Shown piece by piece: positions 1 to 5,072 of a stretch of DNA of 5,609 bases. The notes under the pieces are model-generated. The model ran no database searches. It was given only the letters and a program-made list of their open reading frames with translations, and had not been told where the DNA came from. Origin of the DNA: Candidatus Margulisiibacteriota bacterium (GTDB lineage: Bacteria > Margulisbacteria > WOR-1 > JAUWWO01); the NCBI GenBank assembly GCA_030616825.1, contig JAUWWO010000041.1:1-5609 (forward strand), read 5' to 3'. The stretch's first letter is position 1. The number at the start of each line of letters is the position of its first letter. Made by a program: the position numbers and the translations under genes.

Positions 1-80
1 CAAGGATAGAGTTTGGCAGCAAAATTGCAGGGACAAAGGTAGCCAAAGCTGAGCCCCTATTTCCTAGAATAGAAAAGTAA
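1..80 (+). CDS. metG: Methionyl-tRNA synthetase, C-terminal end only (partial)
   Basis: This is the 3' tail of a gene that begins before the window. The reading frame starts at base 3 and ends at TAA 78-80, giving 25 residues that end in GTKVAKAEPLFPRIEK. The pattern G-T/H-K-(x)n-PLFPRIE is how the anticodon-binding part of bacterial methionyl-tRNA synthetase ends; the enzyme charges tRNA-Met with methionine in the cytoplasm. The stop falls immediately after PLFPRIEK, so this copy lacks the extra C-terminal tRNA-binding domain that longer MetG proteins carry; that domain may be absent or encoded elsewhere. The identification rests on a short peptide, but it is supported by the TatD-like start that follows, since metG-tatD is a common gene pair. 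Only the tail is visible, so nothing can be said about the catalytic residues. Confidence 0.8.
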   Translation, partial: RIEFGSKIAGTKVAKAEPLFPRIEK

Positions 81-83
81 TCA

Positions 84-89
84 TATAAT
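84..89 (+). promoter_or_regulatory. Possible -10 box upstream of gspF
   Basis: A perfect TATAAT lies in the 46-base AT-rich gap after metG. No good -35 sits 16-18 bases upstream; that position falls in the metG tail and reads roughly TTTCCT/TTCCTA. In such AT-rich sequence a chance match is quite likely. Transcription may simply continue from metG. Confidence 0.3.
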
Positions 90-110
90 AATTAATAGTG
101 AATAAATAAT

Positions 111-115
111 AAGGA
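111..115 (+). promoter_or_regulatory. Ribosome binding site for the ATG at 127
   Basis: AAGGA lies 11 bases upstream of ATG 127. The alternative ATG at 157 has no Shine-Dalgarno-like sequence before it (the preceding bases read ACACATGCGCATCTGAGT). The site therefore favours translation from 127, which adds the TatD-like residues to the front of GspF. If the tatD interpretation is right, this was originally the tatD ribosome binding site. Confidence 0.5.
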
Positions 116-126
116 AATAAAATAAT

Positions 127-156
127 ATGTATATTGATACACATGCGCATCTGAGT
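127..156 (+). pseudogene. tatD: Apparent 5' remnant of tatD (TatD-family DNase), fused to gspF
   Basis: The ten codons before ATG 157 encode MYIDTHAHLS. TatD-family metal-dependent deoxyribonucleases typically begin M-(x)-IDTHAHLD or a close variant, where the HxH pair binds metal (known of the family). The same signature is not part of GspF. The position directly after metG matches the common metG-tatD gene order. Nothing further of TatD is visible: after base 157 the protein is GspF, and the other two frames hit stops at 161-163 and 189-191. The natural reading is that tatD has been deleted down to its ribosome binding site and first codons, which now run in frame into gspF. An assembly chimera or a chance heptapeptide match are the alternatives. 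Confidence 0.5.
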
Positions 157-1239
157 ATGCTAAAGAACTTTTTACGGAACTTAAAATTTAAGTTATCCAG
201 AAGGCCTTCTTCTGCAGAGCTTGCTCTATTTGCGAAAGAGCTTAAGTTCCTGTTACAGGCGGGTATTCCACTGCTAAAGTGCTTTTCCATTATCTTGAGG
301 CAAGTCACCTCAGCGAGAATGAAAGCATCCATTACAAGACTTAAGACGGATATTTCCTCTGGCCTTTCTTTTTCACAGTCACTGCGAGCTCAAAAGGATA
401 TTTTCCCCGAAATATTTATAAATATCGTTGCAGCAGGGGAGACGGGTGGAATGCTTGAGCAGTGTCTATTGAGAATAGCAGATTATTTTGAGACAAAGGA
501 TAATTTAAAGAAAAAGATAGTGAGTGCAACAGTTTATCCCAGCTTGGTGATGTTTCTGAGTTTTGTGTCCGTTATCTTTATCACCGTATATCTAGTCCCA
601 ACAATGAACGGTATCTTCTCAGGGCTTGGAATTGAGCTTCCATATTTAACTAGGATTATTAGTGGTCTGGGAAGTCTGATTTTAAATTTTTGGCATGTTA
701 TCCTTTTGTCTGTTTTGATTACATCCTTTGTAACCGTACGCTTTTTGAAAAGGGTATTCGGCAATGACGTATTCGAAAGAGTACTCTTTAGATTGCCTAT
801 TGTGAGCAGGGTGATAAATAAGATGATTTTATCTAGGGTTTCTTCAACTCTTTCAACTCTTCTGTCAGCAGGCGTTCCCCTTATTCCTTCTCTTTCCATT
901 GCCTCAGCTGTGTCAGGAAGCAGTACATATCGGAGGGCCTTTACACGTGTGATTGAGTCCATTGAGGGCGGAGAGAGGCTTTCTTTGGCATTTAAAAAAG
1001 CTCAAGTTTTTCCGGAGTCCTTTTATGAAATGGTTTATGTTGGCGAATCTTCTGGAAGACTCGAAGATATCTTGGGCGATCTGGCAGGTTACTACGAGAG
1101 GGAGGTTGAATCTCAGCTTAAGGTTATAGTCTCTCTTGTTGAACCAGCATCTACATTGCTAGTTGGGGCTGTGGTTGGAGTTGTAGTTTTCTCGATGTTC
1201 TTACCCATTATTGGCATGCTTGATTCGCTGGTCAAATAG
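127..1239 (+). CDS. gspF: Type II secretion / type IV pilus inner-membrane platform protein GspF (PilC family)
   Basis: GspF is the polytopic inner-membrane protein that links the assembly ATPase to pseudopilin polymerisation. Two T2SSF repeats are visible. The first covers about residues 31-158 (LALFAKELKFLLQAGIPLL, then AAGETGG with Glu105). The second covers about 220-360 (RVSSTLSTLLSAGVPLI, then VYVGESSGRLEDIL with Glu307). Hydrophobic segments lie at about 138-158, 183-203 and 337-360, matching the usual three-helix layout. Canonical members have about 400 residues, with some 60 residues before the first repeat; here only about 30 precede it, so the usual N-terminal domain is missing. 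Residues 1-10 look like TatD rather than GspF. Met11 (base 157), followed by LKNFLRNLKFKLSRR, would be a natural short-form start, but only ATG 127 has a ribosome binding site. A pseudopilin gene follows after 36 bases. No GspE/PilB ATPase or GspD secretin gene is in view, so secretion and pilus roles cannot be separated. Confidence 0.88.
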   Translation: MYIDTHAHLSMLKNFLRNLKFKLSRRPSSAELALFAKELKFLLQAGIPLLKCFSIILRQVTSARMKASITRLKTDISSGLSFSQSLRAQKDIFPEIFINIVAAGETGGMLEQCLLRIADYFETKDNLKKKIVSATVYPSLVMFLSFVSVIFITVYLVPTMNGIFSGLGIELPYLTRIISGLGSLILNFWHVILLSVLITSFVTVRFLKRVFGNDVFERVLFRLPIVSRVINKMILSRVSSTLSTLLSAGVPLIPSLSIASAVSGSSTYRRAFTRVIESIEGGERLSLAFKKAQVFPESFYEMVYVGESSGRLEDILGDLAGYYEREVESQLKVIVSLVEPASTLLVGAVVGVVVFSMFLPIIGMLDSLVK

Positions 1240-1261
1240 CTTATAAAGCTTTAAAATAAAA

Positions 1262-1267
1262 AGGAGG
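1262..1267 (+). promoter_or_regulatory. Strong ribosome binding site that sets the pseudopilin start
   Basis: AGGAGG, within AAGGAGGTGA at 1261-1270, is a near-perfect anti-16S match 8 bases before ATG 1276. An in-frame GTG at 1267 overlaps this motif and is therefore not the start. The strength of the site fits the high demand for a major pseudopilin relative to the single platform protein upstream. Confidence 0.85.
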
Positions 1268-1275
1268 TGATTGGG

Positions 1276-1686
1276 ATGAAGAAAAGAGGGTTTACATTAA
1301 TAGAGGTCTTGGTTGTTATAACCATAATAGGTGTGTTGATAGCTTTTCTTGCCCCGCGGCTCCTAAATTTTCAGGACAGGGGGAAGGAGGTTGCAGTCAA
1401 GGCGGTAATGCACTCTGCACAGCTTGCAGTTGAATCCTATAATATGGAAAATCAGATCTATCCTGTGGCAAGAAATATACCTTTGAAAAGTTTATGCGAA
1501 AATTACTTGATGGTCGGAGGCTATATTACGGGAGTTCCACAGAATCCGTTTACTGGAGCGGAGTACACGGACGCAGATGTTGCAGGAAAGATAATTTACG
1601 ATTATGACGATACAACTGGTAAATACACAATAATCGGGTATAAGAGAGACGGGACTCAAGTAGTTCTGGAGTTATCCAATACGTGA
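1276..1686 (+). CDS. gspG: Type II secretion major pseudopilin, GspG-like (prepilin N-methylation motif)
   Basis: The 136-residue protein starts MKKRG/FTLIEVLVVITIIG, a classic class III (type IV prepilin) signal. Prepilin peptidase would cut after Gly5, and mature Phe1 would be methylated; Glu5 of the mature chain is present. A hydrophobic helix covers about residues 6-27, followed by the amphipathic extension with APRLLNFQDRGKEVAVKAVM. The C-terminal part has the NPFTG motif (residues 90-94) and a beta-rich end with YDYDDTTGKYTIIGYKRDG, as in GspG-like pseudopilins, which are usually about 140 residues. The single cysteine (Cys74) excludes the disulfide loop of many true type IV pilins. The gene lies 36 bases after gspF, probably in one transcript. 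Its last 15 bases overlap the convergent minus-strand gene. GspG is the best family call; a minor pseudopilin or PilA-type pilin remains possible. Confidence 0.82.
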   Translation: MKKRGFTLIEVLVVITIIGVLIAFLAPRLLNFQDRGKEVAVKAVMHSAQLAVESYNMENQIYPVARNIPLKSLCENYLMVGGYITGVPQNPFTGAEYTDADVAGKIIYDYDDTTGKYTIIGYKRDGTQVVLELSNT

Positions 1687-2259
1687 TTTTGGAATCTTTA
1701 AATATATTTCTTTAAGGGGTACGGGGATTACGAATTTTGCTACTTTTTCTAAGGTTTCCTGAAGTTTAAGATTGGCAGGCGGAACAGTAATCAGTATATA
1801 TCCCAGGCCTTTTCTATCCATTTTGATTTGTAAGGGATTCTCGTGGCCGATGCTGAAGGAACCGTCTGAAGCTATTTCTACATGTCTTAGTTCTGAACCA
1901 CCTGATGCTGCAATTCCAACTTTTTTATAGGAAAGTGTCGGCAAAAAAAGTCCTTTAAGAGTCAATGGGAGTAGCCTTTGCTGCTCTATGGGAGTTTTAT
2001 CCATCAGAGTGTTAATTCTAAGCTCTTGTAAAACTAAATCACCTACGACATCGTGATAGGTTATCTCAGCTCCTATTTTGTTATCACCAAACGAAAAAAA
2101 TATTGGGTTAGAGGGTCCTATAAAATTGGATGCCTTTATTTTTAGATGTGAGCCACCAATTGCGAAGGTCGCAATTTTTTGAATGTTAGACCTTGCAGAT
2201 ATTTTTGCTTTAGAAGATGCAAGAGAACGTCCTCGATTTATTGGGCTAGGGCCTGCCAT
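1672..2259 (-). CDS. Protein of unknown function, 195 residues, convergent to the pseudopilin gene
   Basis: I do not recognise this family. The start is ATG at 2259-2257, which has AAAGGAGG 7 bases upstream; an in-frame GTG at 2313 would add 18 residues but has no ribosome binding site. The frame is open for 195 codons and ends at TAA 1674-1672. There is no signal peptide and no membrane segment. The first 25 or so residues are basic and rich in Ser/Pro/Ala (MAGPSPINRGRSLASSKAK), probably disordered. The rest alternates polar and hydrophobic residues in a beta-strand-like pattern, with GSHLKIKASNFIGPS near 36-50, SDGSFSIGHENPLQIKMDR at 131-149 and an Ile/Val-rich, Lys-rich end. There are no cysteines. 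It is a single-gene unit between two plus-strand operons. A link to the adjacent secretion genes is conceivable but not shown by the sequence. It is likely a real gene because the ribosome binding site is strong and no competing plus-strand frame exists. Confidence 0.75.
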   Translation of the reverse strand: MAGPSPINRGRSLASSKAKISARSNIQKIATFAIGGSHLKIKASNFIGPSNPIFFSFGDNKIGAEITYHDVVGDLVLQELRINTLMDKTPIEQQRLLPLTLKGLFLPTLSYKKVGIAASGGSELRHVEIASDGSFSIGHENPLQIKMDRKGLGYILITVPPANLKLQETLEKVAKFVIPVPLKEIYLKIPKSRIG

Positions 2260-2266
2260 TTTTTTT

Positions 2267-2274
2267 CCTCCTTT
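2267..2274 (-). promoter_or_regulatory. Ribosome binding site of the minus-strand unknown gene
   Basis: Read on the minus strand, AAAGGAGG is followed by a 7-base A-rich spacer and ATG 2259. This decides the start against the longer GTG 2313 form, in which the same bases would be translated as Lys-Gly-Gly. Confidence 0.8.
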
Positions 2275-2283
2275 ACTCGTTAT

Positions 2284-2313
2284 ATTATCGTCATCTTTCT
2301 CCCAGGATTTCAC
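2284..2313 (-). promoter_or_regulatory. Candidate promoter of the minus-strand unknown gene
   Basis: On the minus strand, GTGAAA at 2313-2308 (4 of 6 matches to TTGACA) is followed by an 18-base spacer and GATAAT at 2289-2284 (5 of 6 matches to TATAAT). The predicted start of transcription near 2277 leaves a leader of about 18 bases that just contains the ribosome binding site. If correct, it rules out the GTG 2313 start. The -35 is weak, so this is tentative. Confidence 0.4.
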
Positions 2314-2365
2314 TTTTCGTAGAAATATTTTTTAATTAATCAGAGCGTCTATATTAAATTTCCTG

Positions 2366-2374
2366 TGCTATAAT
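2366..2374 (+). promoter_or_regulatory. Extended -10 promoter immediately before the binding-protein gene
   Basis: TGCTATAAT is a perfect TATAAT (2369-2374) with the upstream TGn extension. The -35 position (about 2345-2351, GCGTCTA) does not resemble TTGACA, which is usual for extended -10 promoters. Transcription should begin about 6-9 bases after the box, around 2380-2383, at or next to the A of ATG 2383. No Shine-Dalgarno sequence lies between the box and the ATG. Confidence 0.65.
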
Positions 2375-2382
2375 TCTTTTGC

Positions 2383-4029
2383 ATGCAAAGATCCATAGTA
2401 TTAACTATTGTTTTTCTGGTTTTAACAATCATTTCTGGTTGTTCTACACAGGATATAGCTGTTGAGCACAAGCTAATTGTTCTTCCTAACCCTTCTGAAG
2501 CCGATCCAAACGGGAGATTGATATTTGCTCTTGGTGGCGAGCCGTCTATTTTAAATCCAATTCTTTCTTCTGACACTGCTTCGTCTGCTGTTGAAGGGAC
2601 CATATTTTCCGGTATGGTAAGGATAAATGAGCATCTTGAAGTTGTCCCGGACCTGGCTACTTCATGGGAGGTATCGGCCAATGGCCTTGTTTGGACGTTT
2701 TATCTTCGCAGAGGTGTTCGCTGGCATGATGGCCGTCCTTTTACTGCAGAGGATGTTAAATTTACATTTGATTCCATACTTAATCCAAAAGTAAATTCTG
2801 TGAGACGTGGAGATTATATAATTGATGATATACCGATTAAATTTGAAGTCGTGAATAGATATACTCTCAGGGCAATTCTCCCAAAACCGTTTGCCCCGTT
2901 TCTTGTAGAGGTTGGGATGAGCGTTATCCCCAAACACATTCTTGAAGGAAAGGATATAAACACCGATCCATTTAACCGGCATCCAATAGGCACAGGTCCT
3001 TTTAAATTTGAGGAATGGTTGTCTGGTGATCACGTTACAGTGGTCCGGAACGATTATTATTATTTTGGGAAGCCTCGTCTTGCAGAGATCATATTCAAAA
3101 CGATTCCTGATGCGAATTCCCGTCTTGTTGCACTGAAAACAGGCGAGATTGATGAGAGTGACATACCTCCAAAGGATTATAAGTCCATTCGACAGGTGCC
3201 AGGTCTTAATATCTTTGAATATGAGAGTCTGGTTTATACTTACTTTGGGTTTAATTTACGCAATCCTTTGTTTTCTGATAGACGTGTTCGCCAGGCGCTG
3301 GCATATGCTACTTACAAGGATCAATTGATCTCTCTTGTGCTTAAAGGACTTGGTAAAGCCGCATACTGCCCGTCATCTCCGGTTTCCTGGGCTTATAGCA
3401 ATAATATTGCAAAGTATTCTTATAATCTGGAGCGGGCCAAAGCTTTACTCAAGGAAGCAGGTTGGGAGATAGGGGGAGATGGTCTTCTTGAAAGAGCTCA
3501 GAGCTCAAAGCTGAGAGCTGGGAAGGAAAAATTTGAATTTACAGTTTTACTAAATCAAGGAAATAAAGAAAGGGAAAAAGCGGCAATAATATTACAACAG
3601 CAGTGGAAGAAGATCGGGGTGAAGATGAATATTAGAGTTATGGAATGGAGTGCAATGCTTAAGGTCGTTGATGCCCCCAAGGACCCCAAAGATTTTGATG
3701 CTGTGATAATCGGGTGGTCCCTTGGCGTTGATCCTGATGCTCGAAGCATCTGGCATTCAGAAGAATATCCCAGAGGGCTGAACTTTGTTGGCTACAACAA
3801 TCCTGAAGTTGATAAGTTGATAGAGCTCGGGAGGACTACAATGGATAAAGCAAAGCGCAAAGTTATATATGCAAAGATGAATAAGATCATCTCAGAGGAT
3901 CAGCCGTATATATTTTTGTGGTATCCAAAGTCTGTTGTTGCAGTGCGGGACAGGGTAGGTGGACTCCTGACCGATCCAGGACCAACAGGGCCGTTCCTTT
4001 ATATAGAAGATGTGTTTGTAAGGAAATAA
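2383..4029 (+). CDS. dppA: ABC transporter substrate-binding lipoprotein, family 5 (peptide/dipeptide type)
   Basis: This 548-residue lipoprotein captures a peptide-like ligand outside the inner membrane and delivers it to the permeases encoded next. The N-terminus is a lipoprotein signal (hydrophobic residues 4-16, lipobox ISGC with Cys20 as the lipidated residue). The family 5 signature follows: LIFALGGEPSILNPI at 46-60, VVPDLATSWEVSANGLVWTF at 87-106, then RRGVRWHDGRPFTAEDVKFT. PIGTGPFKFEEW (201-212) and the C-terminal DFDAVIIGWSLGVDPDA (437-453) are also typical. Length is normal. Residues about 371-380 (RAQSSKLRAG) are an unusual insert encoded by a heptamer tandem repeat. The start has no ribosome binding site; an in-frame TAA at 2371-2373 with no alternative start codon after it, together with the intact signal peptide, fixes ATG 2383. 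The dppB-like gene begins 3 bases after the stop. The ligand cannot be read from sequence: oligopeptide, dipeptide or nickel uptake are all known in this family, so the symbol is family-level. Confidence 0.88.
   Translation: MQRSIVLTIVFLVLTIISGCSTQDIAVEHKLIVLPNPSEADPNGRLIFALGGEPSILNPILSSDTASSAVEGTIFSGMVRINEHLEVVPDLATSWEVSANGLVWTFYLRRGVRWHDGRPFTAEDVKFTFDSILNPKVNSVRRGDYIIDDIPIKFEVVNRYTLRAILPKPFAPFLVEVGMSVIPKHILEGKDINTDPFNRHPIGTGPFKFEEWLSGDHVTVVRNDYYYFGKPRLAEIIFKTIPDANSRLVALKTGEIDESDIPPKDYKSIRQVPGLNIFEYESLVYTYFGFNLRNPLFSDRRVRQALAYATYKDQLISLVLKGLGKAAYCPSSPVSWAYSNNIAKYSYNLERAKALLKEAGWEIGGDGLLERAQSSKLRAGKEKFEFTVLLNQGNKEREKAAIILQQQWKKIGVKMNIRVMEWSAMLKVVDAPKDPKDFDAVIIGWSLGVDPDARSIWHSEEYPRGLNFVGYNNPEVDKLIELGRTTMDKAKRKVIYAKMNKIISEDQPYIFLWYPKSVVAVRDRVGGLLTDPGPTGPFLYIEDVFVRK
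3495..3522 (+). repeat. Four-unit heptamer tandem repeat inside the binding-protein gene
   Basis: Four adjacent 7-base units read AGCTCAG, AGCTCAA, AGCTGAG and AGCTGGG (consensus AGCTSAG). They encode most of RAQSSKLRAG, which interrupts the usual DGxLE-(short loop)-xFxFTLL stretch of the family, so the array appears to sit in a surface loop between strands. Total length is 28 bases, not a multiple of 3. Confidence 0.8.
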
Positions 4030-4032
4030 AGA

Positions 4033-5004
4033 ATGCGAAAGTACATTATTCGAAGGTTGCTTCAATTGATACCTCTACTTATAGGGGTATCACTCATCTC
4101 TTTTTTTGTTATGCATCTGGCTCCAGGAGATCCTACCCAGCTTTTCACAGACCCAAGCGTCAAGCCCGAAGAACTCGCAAGGATCAGGGCAAACTGGGGT
4201 CTGGACAAGCCGATAATTATGCAATATCTATACTGGCTAAAAAATGCCCTGCGCGGAGACTTTGGCATCGCTTACATGATAGGGAGACCTGTTATTGAGG
4301 TCGTCTTTGAGAGACTACCTGCAACTTTGCTGCTCATGGTCTCATCAATGATATTGACCCTTTTGATAACCATTCCCTTAGGGGTTATCTCTGCTATAAA
4401 AAAGAACTCCTGGTTTGATAATTTTGTCACTGTTTTCTCATTTATAGGAATGTCTATACCCTCCTTTTGGCTGGCGCTCATGCTCATGCTTCTTTTTTCA
4501 GTTAATCTGGGATGGTTTCCTGCTGTAGGCATGTATAGTTCCCTTCTTAAGAGTCAAAGTTTATGGGTCAGAGTTTTAGACGTTGCCTGGCACATGGTTT
4601 TGCCTCTTGCCACGATGACCATTGTTTCTCTTGCGGGTTTGACCAGATACCAGAGGGCTGCGATGCTTGAGATTCTTAATCAGGATTTTATCCGCACTGC
4701 CCGGGCAAAAGGACTTTCAGAGCGAAGAGTTTTATTTAAACACGCACTGCGTAATGCCTTGATACCGATAATTACAATACTTGGTCTTTCACTTCCCGAT
4801 CTATTTGGTGGTGCGTTCATAATTGAGACTATTTTTGCCTGGCCGGGCATGGGTCGTCTTGGCGTTACGGCAATATTCTCTAGAAATTATCCGTTGATAA
4901 TGGGGATTGTGGTCTTTTCTGCAGTTCTAATTGTTCTTGGTAATCTCTTGGCTGATATTGGGTATGCGCTGGTGGATCCGAGGATAAGGTATAAAAAGGA
5001 ATAA
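4033..5004 (+). CDS. dppB: ABC transporter permease, DppB/OppB type
   Basis: This 323-residue inner-membrane permease forms half of the import channel for the ligand captured by the upstream lipoprotein. The start MRKYIIRRLLQLIPLLIGVSLISFFVMHLAPGDP is diagnostic of the DppB class. It is followed by RANWGLDKPI (52-61) and a periplasmic stretch ending LRGDFGIA, then the binding-protein-dependent permease domain from about residue 95. The cytoplasmic EAA loop, which docks on the ATPase, is at about 218-245 (QDFIRTARAKGLSERR, then HALRNALIP). The end (LADIGYALVDPRIRYKKE) is canonical, and length is normal. Translation starts 3 bases after the upstream stop, using AAGGA at 4020-4024, which overlaps the end of that gene, so the two are probably translationally coupled. 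The downstream partner is separated by a 68-base gap holding a palindromic element. Whether the substrate is di- or oligopeptide is not resolved. Confidence 0.92.
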   Translation: MRKYIIRRLLQLIPLLIGVSLISFFVMHLAPGDPTQLFTDPSVKPEELARIRANWGLDKPIIMQYLYWLKNALRGDFGIAYMIGRPVIEVVFERLPATLLLMVSSMILTLLITIPLGVISAIKKNSWFDNFVTVFSFIGMSIPSFWLALMLMLLFSVNLGWFPAVGMYSSLLKSQSLWVRVLDVAWHMVLPLATMTIVSLAGLTRYQRAAMLEILNQDFIRTARAKGLSERRVLFKHALRNALIPIITILGLSLPDLFGGAFIIETIFAWPGMGRLGVTAIFSRNYPLIMGIVVFSAVLIVLGNLLADIGYALVDPRIRYKKE

Positions 5005-5061
5005 CCCCCTTTGTCCCTTCGGGACATCTCCCCCTTATTAAGGGGGAGAAAGAGAGGGGGT
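5004..5061 (+). repeat. Nested palindromic intergenic element between the two permease genes
   Basis: The element has three parts. An outer 7-bp pair joins ACCCCCT (5004-5010) to AGGGGGT (5055-5061). Inside it lie two hairpins: GTCCC-TTC-GGGAC (5013-5025) and a perfect 10-bp stem TCTCCCCCTT with its complement (5027-5036 / 5040-5049, loop ATT). The folded form is a small cruciform or three-way structure. Its left end touches the dppB stop codon. Similar C5/G5 palindromes recur between genes in many environmental bacterial genomes (from memory), so it is probably a dispersed repeat of REP or MITE type. No T-run follows either hairpin, so it does not look like an intrinsic terminator, and the operon seems to continue through it. 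Confidence 0.75.
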
Positions 5062-5072
5062 AGTAAGTCGGT

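Noticed and set aside
43..56. AAAGCTGAG in the metG tail as another copy of the heptamer repeat
   Set aside because: Only nine bases match, there is no tandem unit, and the codons fit the normal MetG ending.
1238..1250. Small hairpin AGCTT-ATA-AAGCT after gspF as a terminator
   Set aside because: The stem is only five weak base pairs and no T-run follows; the gene ahead has a strong ribosome binding site and belongs functionally with gspF.
1267..1275. GTG 1267 as the start of the pseudopilin
   Set aside because: It lies within the AGGAGGTGA ribosome binding site of ATG 1276, and the prepilin leader MKKRG is complete from 1276.
2260..2313. Longer form of the minus-strand protein starting at GTG 2313
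   Set aside because: No ribosome binding site precedes it, the candidate promoter lies inside it, and ATG 2259 has a near-ideal site.
3918..4298. Second plus-strand frame across the binding-protein and dppB junction, and similar long frames opposite gspF, dppA and dppB
   Set aside because: They overlap well-identified genes in other frames, have no ribosome binding site, and their products show no recognisable features.
5027..5049. Intrinsic terminator after dppB
   Set aside because: The 10-bp stem is strong, but no T-run follows on either strand, and dppC must be co-expressed with dppB.
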